In this document: piece by piece, positions 4,538 through 10,363 of the stretch
How positions within the stretch are numbered: the stretch's first letter is position 1
Layout of the letters: each line of letters opens with the position of its first letter
Source: Smithella sp.
Lineage (GTDB): Bacteria > Desulfobacterota > Syntrophia > Syntrophales > Smithellaceae
Reading direction: 5' to 3'
NCBI GenBank assembly: GCA_012797505.1
Contig: JAAZOZ010000209.1
Coordinates: forward strand, 1 to 10,363
Length of the DNA stretch: 10,363 nucleotides
Notes under the pieces: generated by a model
What the model was told of the DNA's origin: nothing
The model's database searches: none
Seen by the model: the letters and a program-made list of their open reading frames with translations, nothing else
Made by a program: the position numbers and the translations under genes

Positions 4538-7048
4538 ATGAAAACCGCACTGGCAACCGAAGTTCATCTGAAAGAGCCCAAAGCATTATCCGGCCGTATC
4601 CAATGGCTTCGCGATTATTATTTCCGGGGAACCGAGCGGCCCTGGAACAACGAATTCACCTGTTGGACAACCGGAACCCCCTGGGACGTGATCTACAATG
4701 AAATGACGTTTTACATTGTGCCGGAAACCTACACGCTGCTCAACACGCTGGGCGCCTCCTATCTTCAGGCCGCGCGGCCCGTGTCGCTGCATCCGGATTT
4801 CTGGAAATGGTCCCTTGTGGAGCGGCGGGCCTGGTTTGTGAAGGAAGCCATCGTAAACTGCGTGCCGCAGGAAATCCTGCCGGGGGATTTGCTCGCCGGC
4901 GCGAGGTTCAATATTCAAACGTCCATGTGCTTCACAAAAGAGGAAAGCAGGGCCTGGCAAAAGCTGGTCAAGGGGAAAAACGGCGCAAGGGCGAAAATGA
5001 AATGGTTCCATGACCACGGATACGGAAACGCCGGGGCCACCAGCGGCCATCTGATCCCTGGCCATGAGCGGCTGCTGCAAATTGGCTGGAAAGGCGTCCA
5101 CGCCGAACTGATGTCCCGGTATAACGCCCTCAGCAGCACTGAGCGAGCCGCATCCAAGGGCGCACAGCTCCGCGCCATGATGACCGCGTCCACCATGGCG
5201 CGCGATCTGGCCGGGAGATACCGGTCCCTGTGTGAGGATCTGGCGCAAAAGGAGACGGACGCCGTCCGGGCGGCCGAGCTTCGGACCATGGCCGCGAATC
5301 TGGCCCGCGTGCCGTGGGAGCCCCCGACGAATTTCTGGGAAGCCGTGCAGGCGCTCTGGATCAATCACATGCTGGTCATGACGGACGAGAACTACCCGGG
5401 CGCGGGCGTTTCCTTCGGCCGGGCGGACCAGTATCTTTACCCGTACTACGAAAAATCTCTCCGCGACGGCATGCAGAGGGATTGGACCAAGGAAATCCTG
5501 AAATGCTTCTGGGTCCACGCCAACACGGCATACGACGCCATGATCCGCAACGGCAATCAGGGCATTACCGCCGGCTTCGGCCAGTTGATCACGCTCTCCG
5601 GCCTGGGGGCCGACGGACGCGACATGACCAATGATCTGACTTACGCCATCCTGGAAGTGATCGATGAAATGTCGCCCATCCTGGAGCCCAAACCGAATGT
5701 ACGGCTGCATCGCAACAGTCCCGAAGAGCTCTACGACAAAATCGTGGACATGATCGAATCCAGCCAGGGCGCGCCTTTCCTGTTGAATTTCGACGAGCGC
5801 TCCATGGCCGGCATGATGCTGGAGGCCCGGAAGGCGGGGCTTGCGCATCTGATCCACGAGGGCAACGTCCACGAATACGCGCCCGTCGGATGTCTGGAAA
5901 ACACCATGGTCGGCAATGACCGCTCCGGAACCGTGGACAACAACCTCAATCTGCTCAAGGCCGTCGAGCTGGCGCTCACGGGCGGAAAAGATCTCCTGCC
6001 CTTTTATGATCCCATGACCGGAAAAACGGAAGCCATCCTGCAGGATGGCCCTAAAACGCCGGACACCGCATCGATGCAAACCTGGGAAGAATTCTGGGAA
6101 GCTTATGCAACCCAGACGCGATACATCATTCAAAAATGTGTTGACCTCTACGAAACGTCCGAATCCATCCGCGCCCGTTTTTTCCCCACGCCTTATCTTT
6201 CCTGCATGGTCGAGGGCTGCGCCGAGCAGGGGATGGACGTCACGCAGGGCGGCGCCCGCATCAGTTTCACCACGCTGGAAGCCGTGACCTACGCGACCAC
6301 GGTCGATTCACTCCTCGCCGTCAAGTATCTGGTCTTTGATAAAAAAGTCTGCACGCTGCCCGAGCTGGCGGACGCGCTTCGGGCCAACTGGAAGGGGCAC
6401 GAAGTGCTCCAGGCCATGGCCAAAAACCGCGCCCCCAAGTACGGCCGCGACGACGATGAGGCGGACGCGCTCGCCCTGCGCGTCATGCAGCTCTGGTGCG
6501 ACGAAACGTGGCGGCACCAGACCAGGTCCACCGGGCGCAGGTATCGCCCGGGTATGCTCAGCTGGAACTACTGGGCGGGCGACGGCTACATTATGGCGGC
6601 CAGCGCCGACGGACGAACAAAGGGCCAGTTCCTTTCCAACGCGATCTGTCCGTCCAACGGGGCGGATACGCACGGTCCGACCGCCAACGCCAATTCCGTC
6701 GGGAAAGTGTTGGGCGGCAAAGCCAAAGACGGCCGGGGCGACTGGCTGGACTATCTGAACGTGCTGCCGAACGGGGCGAGCCATACGATCACGTTTAATC
6801 CGTCGATTCTTCGCGATCCGGTGCACAAGGATAAATTCAAGGCGTTTCTGAAAGGCTATACCCTGAACGGTGGAACCGCGTTGCAGATCAACATGCTGGA
6901 TCCCGGCATGCTGAAAGACGCGCAGGACCATCCCGAAAACTACCGGCATCTTCTGGTGCGGATCACCGGATACAACGCCTATTTCACCACCGTGGGAAGG
7001 GAACTGCAAAATGAAGTCATTGAACGGGTCAGCCACCGGCAATTTTAA
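4538..7048 (+). CDS. Glycyl radical enzyme (PFL-like family), substrate unassigned
   Basis: A full-length 836-residue glycyl radical enzyme. The PFL-type barrel fills most of the protein. The thiyl-radical cysteine is C452 in APVGCLENTM (448-457), with E454 as the likely general base, and the C-terminal glycyl-radical loop is VRITGYNAYF (807-816) with G811 as the radical carrier. The Cys-x-Glu arrangement, instead of PFL's adjacent Cys-Cys, places it with the dehydratase, C-N/C-S lyase and arylacetate decarboxylase branches. The latter usually act on 4-hydroxyphenylacetate, phenylacetate or indoleacetate, but the substrate here is not provable. Other distinctive stretches are GNAGATSGHLIPGHERLLQI (163-182) and GAPFLLNFDERSMAGMM (411-427). 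The ATG at 4538 is preceded by GGGAGG at 5-nt spacing; an in-frame ATG at 4508 lies before that site and is unlikely. It is first in an operon with its activase and a split-barrel protein. As an oxygen-sensitive enzyme it implies anaerobic life. Confidence 0.92.
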   Translation: MKTALATEVHLKEPKALSGRIQWLRDYYFRGTERPWNNEFTCWTTGTPWDVIYNEMTFYIVPETYTLLNTLGASYLQAARPVSLHPDFWKWSLVERRAWFVKEAIVNCVPQEILPGDLLAGARFNIQTSMCFTKEESRAWQKLVKGKNGARAKMKWFHDHGYGNAGATSGHLIPGHERLLQIGWKGVHAELMSRYNALSSTERAASKGAQLRAMMTASTMARDLAGRYRSLCEDLAQKETDAVRAAELRTMAANLARVPWEPPTNFWEAVQALWINHMLVMTDENYPGAGVSFGRADQYLYPYYEKSLRDGMQRDWTKEILKCFWVHANTAYDAMIRNGNQGITAGFGQLITLSGLGADGRDMTNDLTYAILEVIDEMSPILEPKPNVRLHRNSPEELYDKIVDMIESSQGAPFLLNFDERSMAGMMLEARKAGLAHLIHEGNVHEYAPVGCLENTMVGNDRSGTVDNNLNLLKAVELALTGGKDLLPFYDPMTGKTEAILQDGPKTPDTASMQTWEEFWEAYATQTRYIIQKCVDLYETSESIRARFFPTPYLSCMVEGCAEQGMDVTQGGARISFTTLEAVTYATTVDSLLAVKYLVFDKKVCTLPELADALRANWKGHEVLQAMAKNRAPKYGRDDDEADALALRVMQLWCDETWRHQTRSTGRRYRPGMLSWNYWAGDGYIMAASADGRTKGQFLSNAICPSNGADTHGPTANANSVGKVLGGKAKDGRGDWLDYLNVLPNGASHTITFNPSILRDPVHKDKFKAFLKGYTLNGGTALQINMLDPGMLKDAQDHPENYRHLLVRITGYNAYFTTVGRELQNEVIERVSHRQF

Positions 7049-7060
7049 GGCGGACAAGCG

Positions 7061-8089
7061 ATGACGCACGCCGAAGCGAAACAGGGCCGGATTCTGCAAA
7101 TTCTCCGGATGTCCACGGAAGACGGGCCCGGCATCCGCACGAGCGTTTTTTTCAAGGGGTGCCCGCTTGGCTGCCTGTGGTGCCACAATCCCGAAAGCAT
7201 CAGCCCAAAGCCTCAGATTCAGTGGCTCAAAACAAGCTGCATCGGCTGCGGCCTCTGCGTGGAAACCTGCCCGGAAAAAGCGCTGGAGAAGACGCCCGAC
7301 GGCATCGTCATCAACCGGCTTGTCTGCACCGGCTGCGGCCTGTGCACGGAAGAATGCCCCACGACCGCCATGGAGCTTCTGGGCAGGAAATGGAGCGTGC
7401 CGGATCTCGTGCGCGAACTGGTCAAGGACCGCGTTTACTTCGACGAGTCCGGCGGCGGCGTGACGCTGTCCGGCGGAGAGGCGGCGCTGCAGCATGAATT
7501 CTGCCTGCCTCTTCTGAAAGAGCTGAGAGCCAAAGGCATTTCAACGGCCCTGGACACCTGCGGGCAGGCGCCTCAAAAAACGCTGGCCGCCCTTTTGCCG
7601 TATGTCGATGTCCTCCTGTATGATCTCAAGGAAATCGATCCGGAAAAACACAAAAGATTCACGGGAGCGGACAACGCGAAAATTCTGGAAAACGCCGTCT
7701 TCGCAGCGCGCTTCAAAAAAACGCACCCGTATCCGAAAACACTGTGGATCAGAACCCCCGTCATCCCGGGCGCAACCGACACGCCCGAAAATATCGCGGG
7801 CATCGGCCGGTTCATCCGCGAACATCTGGAGGGAGCGGTTGACCGCTGGGAGCTGTGCGCTTTCAACCATTTATGCCGGGACAAGTACAAACGGCTGGGG
7901 CTCAACTGGGCATTTGCCGGCGCACAACCCGTGGAAAAGTCGCTCATGGAGAGCCTGGCAAAAGTCGCGAAAGGCGCGGCGCCGGAGACGAACGTCTGCT
8001 GGAGCGGAGCGACAAGACTGGCGAAAAGCGCGGAGTCCAAAGAGCCGGCGGAGAAACCGAACAAGCGCCAACCGGCCTGCGCCGGCTGA
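7061..8089 (+). CDS. Glycyl radical enzyme activating enzyme (radical SAM, two extra 4Fe-4S sites)
   Basis: This 342-residue protein installs the glycyl radical on the partner encoded 12 nt upstream. It cleaves S-adenosylmethionine to form a 5'-deoxyadenosyl radical, which takes a hydrogen from G811. The radical-SAM cluster motif is C34-x3-C38-x2-C41 (GCPLGCLWCHNPE). A ferredoxin-like insert follows with two 4Fe-4S sets: C60/C63/C66/C70 and C89/C92/C95/C99. GGGVTLSGGEAAL (131-143) is the glycine-rich SAM-binding region, and LYDLKEIDPEKHKRFTG (186-202) and RTPVIPGATD (231-240) are typical of the family. Activases with this double-cluster insert serve non-PFL partners, which agrees with the Cys-x-Glu partner. 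The last 25 residues (after about 317) form a Lys/Glu/Ala/Pro-rich tail outside the domain. The start is ATG 7061, with a GGCGG element upstream and close coupling to the preceding stop. Confidence 0.94.
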   Translation: MTHAEAKQGRILQILRMSTEDGPGIRTSVFFKGCPLGCLWCHNPESISPKPQIQWLKTSCIGCGLCVETCPEKALEKTPDGIVINRLVCTGCGLCTEECPTTAMELLGRKWSVPDLVRELVKDRVYFDESGGGVTLSGGEAALQHEFCLPLLKELRAKGISTALDTCGQAPQKTLAALLPYVDVLLYDLKEIDPEKHKRFTGADNAKILENAVFAARFKKTHPYPKTLWIRTPVIPGATDTPENIAGIGRFIREHLEGAVDRWELCAFNHLCRDKYKRLGLNWAFAGAQPVEKSLMESLAKVAKGAAPETNVCWSGATRLAKSAESKEPAEKPNKRQPACAG

Positions 8090-8113
8090 TCTCTAAAGGA
8101 AAGGAAAAAGCGC

Positions 8114-8959
8114 ATGACCATCAAAAACCGTTTTTCCGAATCGGACATGAAGGCCTTCGCGCCGTCGGAGAAAGTCGGCATCATCGCGACCGTGACGCCG
8201 GCCGGCCTGCCGCACCTGTCGCTTCTGACCTCGGTCATGGCCTCCACCCCGACGCAGATGACCATCGGCGAGTTCTGCAAAGGGGTGAGCAAAGACTATC
8301 TGCAGCAGAGCCGAAAAGCAGGCTTTGCCATTCTGACGCTGGACAAAAAACTCTGGCGGGGGAAAGCCCTCTGGACCCATTTGAAAAAGGAAGGGCCGGA
8401 ATACGAGGTATACAATCAACAGCCGATGTTCCGCTACAATACGTATTTCGGAATCAACACGGTCCACTATCTGGATCTGAAGGAAACGACGGAAGGAGCG
8501 CCGCTGCCTCTGGCCTCCATCGCAGCGTCGGCGATTCTGACCAAAATCGCGAAAGGCGCCGCCGCGCAAAACGCCGGAGCGAAGGCGCTTTCGCCATTCG
8601 GAAAAAATCTGTTCGACCGCCTGGACTCCCTCAAATTTTTGTCATTCATTGACGACGACGGATTTCCGGCCGTCATCCCCGTCATTCAATGCCAGGCCTG
8701 CGATGAAAACCGTCTGGCATTTTATCCCGGCGCGTTTGGGGAAGAGCTGGATCGACTGAAAGCGGGAAAGACGATGGCGATCTTCGGACTGACGATGCAA
8801 ATGGAAGATGTTCTGGTCCGGGGCGTTTTCCGGGGCTATGCCCGCCGCCGGGGCATCCGGCTGGGAACGCTGGATATCGACTGGGTTTATAATTCCATGC
8901 CCCCCAATCACGGGCAGATCTACCCGCCGCTTCCCCTGAAAGCGGTGGTCCATTTCTGA
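8114..8959 (+). CDS. Tandem FMN-binding split-barrel (pyridoxamine 5'-phosphate oxidase-like) protein
   Basis: A 281-residue soluble protein, third in the operon, with an AAGGA ribosome binding site 8 nt before ATG 8114. It appears to hold two copies of the flavin split-barrel fold. The first is at about 18-125, starting EKVGIIATVTPAGLPHLSLL (19-38) with a later FAILTLDKKLWRGKALW (71-87). The second is at about 168-255, starting LKFLSFIDDDGFPAVIPVIQ (173-192) and continuing with MAIFGLTMQMEDVLVRGVFR (221-240). An Ala/Lys-rich linker (130-165) joins them. Each opening has the family's beta-hairpin with a turn of the type DxxGxP or TPAGLP followed by a strand. Family members bind FMN, F420 or heme and act as oxidases, reductases or binding proteins, so the activity cannot be assigned. 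Its place in the operon suggests a role in electron supply, in substrate or product handling, or in protecting the radical enzyme; this is inference. It ends 15 nt before the convergent gene. Confidence 0.72.
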   Translation: MTIKNRFSESDMKAFAPSEKVGIIATVTPAGLPHLSLLTSVMASTPTQMTIGEFCKGVSKDYLQQSRKAGFAILTLDKKLWRGKALWTHLKKEGPEYEVYNQQPMFRYNTYFGINTVHYLDLKETTEGAPLPLASIAASAILTKIAKGAAAQNAGAKALSPFGKNLFDRLDSLKFLSFIDDDGFPAVIPVIQCQACDENRLAFYPGAFGEELDRLKAGKTMAIFGLTMQMEDVLVRGVFRGYARRRGIRLGTLDIDWVYNSMPPNHGQIYPPLPLKAVVHF

Positions 8960-8974
8960 TTTCGCTTTGACGCG

Positions 8975-9481
8975 CTACCGGCTGGAACGCACCGGAAGAA
9001 CCCTGACGTCGCGGTCCAGCCCCTGATGCGAACAGACGCTCTGGCCGCTGCTGAAGGAAAAAGTGAAAGCGTAGTAGCCGGCCATATCATACTGCGGCAT
9101 CATGGAGATGCAGGTATCCGACGTCCACGGGCAACAGCCGCTTAGGGTGATGAGGGACGTGGCCATGTGAAGACCCCGGCCGTCGCGCCGCGAGCCGTCG
9201 TACAATCCCGCCAGTTCATTCTTCGTCGGCATCCGCCAGTCTGTGTATCCGCCCCCGCTGTAATTTTCACAATAGGATTTGGCGGCGGCCCAGTTGATGT
9301 CGTTGCCGTTGTCTTTATCGGCCCACATCAGGTTGGCGCCGGTATCCAGAACGGTCCCGTCGTCATACGCGACAAACCGTCCGTCCCTGCCGGTTTCATT
9401 GGCCGCGGACGCGGATCCGGCACAGACGAAAACCCCCAGCAAAATCCAGACAATCAGTAAAATTCCCCTTGTTTTTTTCAT
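8975..9481 (-). CDS. Secreted DUF1566 / Lcl C-terminal domain protein
   Basis: A 168-residue exported protein. Residues 1-27 are a signal peptide (KKTR, hydrophobic core ILLIVWILLGVFV, and an Ala-Ser-Ala cleavage site near 24-27). C20 is not in a good lipobox, so periplasmic or secreted rather than lipoprotein. The mature part is a compact DUF1566/Lcl domain (PF07603): VLDTGANLMWADKDNGNDIN (44-63), WAAAKSYCENYSGGGYTDWR (64-83), MPTKNELAGLYD (84-95) and the closing RDVRVLPVR (157-165). Several cysteines (71, 116, 117, 124, 150) could form disulfides. The fold is related to C-type-lectin/formylglycine-generating-enzyme-like domains, and functions are largely unknown. The start has GAGGAT 4 nt upstream. 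It follows the nitroreductase gene by 19 nt on the same strand, so cotranscription is likely, although a functional link is not obvious. Confidence 0.88.
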   Translation of the reverse strand: MKKTRGILLIVWILLGVFVCAGSASAANETGRDGRFVAYDDGTVLDTGANLMWADKDNGNDINWAAAKSYCENYSGGGYTDWRMPTKNELAGLYDGSRRDGRGLHMATSLITLSGCCPWTSDTCISMMPQYDMAGYYAFTFSFSSGQSVCSHQGLDRDVRVLPVRSSR

Positions 9482-9500
9482 GATGATCCTCTCTGTGCGG

Positions 9501-10082
9501 CTACTTTTTAAAAACCCCTTCCATCACGATTTCATCCAATTTTTTTCGCGGCGAAGGAAATTCCCGTTTCTGAAGATAATCGGGAAGGTCCTCTTTCTTC
9601 CCGGGGTGGCCCACGGCAATCATCGCCTCTACGGCGTAATCATCGGGCACCCGCAGCACTTCTTTGGCTTTGTCGTAGTCAAATCCCTGCATACAGTGCA
9701 CCACCAGATTTTTCAGCGATCCCTGCAGCGCGAGACTCACCCATGCGGCGCCCGCGTCATACGAATGTGTCCGCGCGGGGCTGCCCGAATCAAACGTGGT
9801 TTTGGAAATCACGGCGATCAGAACGGCGGCGTTTTTCGCCCAGATTTGGTTCCCCTCCGCCAGCAGATCAAAGAAAACCTCCCAGCGAGGCGTGTTGCGG
9901 CGGGCGTAAATAAACCGCCAGGGCTGATTATTGTTGGAGGAAGGCGCCCAGCGCGCCGCCTCAAAAAGGTTCAAAAGTGTTGCCTCATCGAGATCCCCAC
10001 CGGACATGGCCCGGGGAGACCAGCGATGAAGAAATATTTCGTGGACGCCATTTTCCTGCTTGCGAAAGTCATTGATATTCAT
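9501..10082 (-). CDS. Nitroreductase family FMN-dependent oxidoreductase
   Basis: A 193-residue flavoprotein of the nitroreductase superfamily, which uses FMN and NAD(P)H to reduce nitro compounds, quinones or other acceptors, usually as a dimer. The N-terminal RWSPRAMSG (20-28) is the FMN-phosphate-binding arginine motif. EAARWAPSSNNNQPWRFIYA (41-60) is the highly conserved flavin-contact segment. AGAAWVSLALQ (110-120) forms the dimer-core helix, and AMIAVGHPGKKEDLP (153-167) is the closing flavin-binding region. Length is normal for the small nitroreductases. The ATG at 10080-10082 is preceded by a perfect GGAGGT (10088-10093) at 5-nt spacing. It is the first gene of a likely two-gene unit with the DUF1566 gene and has a promoter candidate about 105-130 nt upstream. 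The true substrate is unknown. Confidence 0.93.
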   Translation of the reverse strand: MNINDFRKQENGVHEIFLHRWSPRAMSGGDLDEATLLNLFEAARWAPSSNNNQPWRFIYARRNTPRWEVFFDLLAEGNQIWAKNAAVLIAVISKTTFDSGSPARTHSYDAGAAWVSLALQGSLKNLVVHCMQGFDYDKAKEVLRVPDDYAVEAMIAVGHPGKKEDLPDYLQKREFPSPRKKLDEIVMEGVFKK

Positions 10083-10176
10083 CGTTTACCTCCTGCAGCC
10101 TGATGATCCGGATGGTTGCCCTCTGATTCAGTCTCCCCGAGACTTTTCTTCGCCAGATGGCCGTCACAGAGCCATG

Positions 10177-10226
10177 TTTTTAAAAAGATTAACCGGTTTT
10201 ATTCAGAATGCAAGCCTTTTTAAAAA
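10177..10226 (-). promoter_or_regulatory. Nitroreductase promoter candidate bracketed by twin TTTTTAAAAA palindromes
   Basis: On the minus strand, TTGCAT (-35, 10208-10213) and TAATCT (-10, 10186-10191) are 16 nt apart, giving a leader of about 95 nt before the nitroreductase ATG. Identical 10-bp palindromes TTTTTAAAAA lie at 10217-10226 (just upstream of -35) and 10177-10186 (at the start point), exactly 40 bp apart. They are extended by GCCA/TGGC-like flanks (10171-10174 and 10230-10233) into an imperfect long inverted repeat. The arrangement suits two operator half-sites on one DNA face. The remaining non-coding sequence at 10083-10253 shows nothing else. Confidence 0.4.
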
Positions 10227-10253
10227 TAGTGGCACGGTAAATTTGTTCTCCCT

Positions 10254-10363
10254 TCAATGTATTGATTGGCAAGTGTTTTTTGTCATACGGAGATAGTCGA
10301 AGACGAGACGGACATTACGATTCAGCTCGCGCATTTTTTGAGCGACACTGGAGATCTTTTTCG
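10254..10363 (-). CDS. Possible C-terminal end of an unidentified gene (partial, right edge)
   Basis: A minus-strand frame enters from the right edge and runs 35 codons to a TGA at 10254-10256. Its first part (KKISSVAQKMRELNRNVRL, then VFDYLR) uses mostly C- or G-ending codons and looks like an amphipathic helix, while the last ten codons become AT-rich and lose that bias. The other two minus-strand frames are soon closed. It may be the tail of a real gene upstream of the nitroreductase. The plus-strand start TTTGTCATACGGAG (10278 onward) also resembles the edge of the intergenic repeat near 3098. The product is not recognised, and the call is weak. Confidence 0.28.
   Translation of the reverse strand, partial: KKISSVAQKMRELNRNVRLVFDYLRMTKNTCQSIH

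Noticed and set aside
4586..6133. Long open frame (515 codons) antisense to the glycyl radical enzyme
   Set aside because: The translation shows no known motif and mirrors the GC-rich third positions of the sense gene, and it has no convincing ribosome binding site. It is a shadow of the real gene.
6308..7495. Long antisense open frame (395 codons) spanning the glycyl radical enzyme and activase junction
   Set aside because: It lies opposite two clearly identified genes and crosses their boundary, which a real gene would hardly do. It results from high GC content.
8960..8974. Bidirectional terminator between the convergent split-barrel and DUF1566 genes
   Set aside because: The 15-nt gap and the adjacent coding ends show no GC-rich hairpin with a T-run on either strand.
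1..10363. CRISPR array, rRNA gene or insertion-sequence transposase
   Set aside because: No regularly spaced repeats, rRNA segments or transposase motifs were seen on either strand.

Overview
The window looks like part of the chromosome of a GC-rich anaerobic bacterium, most plausibly Desulfobacterota (the former Deltaproteobacteria, perhaps near Syntrophales). This is inference. It rests on an oxygen-sensitive glycyl radical enzyme with its activase, a prmA-rsmE pair, and palindromic intergenic repeats of the 'CCTGGATTCC...GGAATCCAGG' type. No marker here fixes the lineage.

Left region (1-1510): visibly more AT-rich than the rest, and made of small genes that mostly have no recognisable family. 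On the minus strand lie an excisionase/AlpA-like helix-turn-helix protein (883-1068), a 66-aa basic protein (542-742) and the start of an acidic protein that runs off the left edge (1-332). A 68-aa candidate (1182-1388) reads the other way. The region ends at the 3' end of a tRNA-Phe gene (1511-1586), a classic integration site, so it may be the edge of an integrated element. No integrase or second att copy is in the window.

Housekeeping block (1511-4246, all minus): a well-formed sigma70-type promoter drives prmA (ribosomal protein L11 methyltransferase). After a roughly 185-bp gap filled by a composite palindromic repeat come rsmE (16S rRNA m3U1498 methyltransferase, probable TTG start) and an RDD membrane protein whose start overlaps the rsmE stop. 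tRNA-Phe with a strong terminator follows.

Glycyl radical operon (4372-8959, plus): a promoter candidate and a leader with nested, mutually exclusive hairpins precede an 836-aa glycyl radical enzyme (C452-x-E454, G811). Next come its radical-SAM activase with two ferredoxin-type clusters (12-nt gap) and a 281-aa protein that looks like two fused flavin split barrels (24-nt gap). The substrate cannot be read from sequence. The Cys-x-Glu active-site pattern excludes a classical pyruvate formate-lyase and fits the dehydratase/lyase/arylacetate-decarboxylase side of the family. This operon is the most interesting part of the window.

Right region (8975-10363, minus): a small nitroreductase and a secreted DUF1566/Lcl-domain protein lie 19 nt apart and converge on the glycyl radical operon with only 15 nt between. 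The nitroreductase promoter candidate is bracketed by two identical 10-bp palindromes. A short open frame at the right edge may be the tail of another minus-strand gene.
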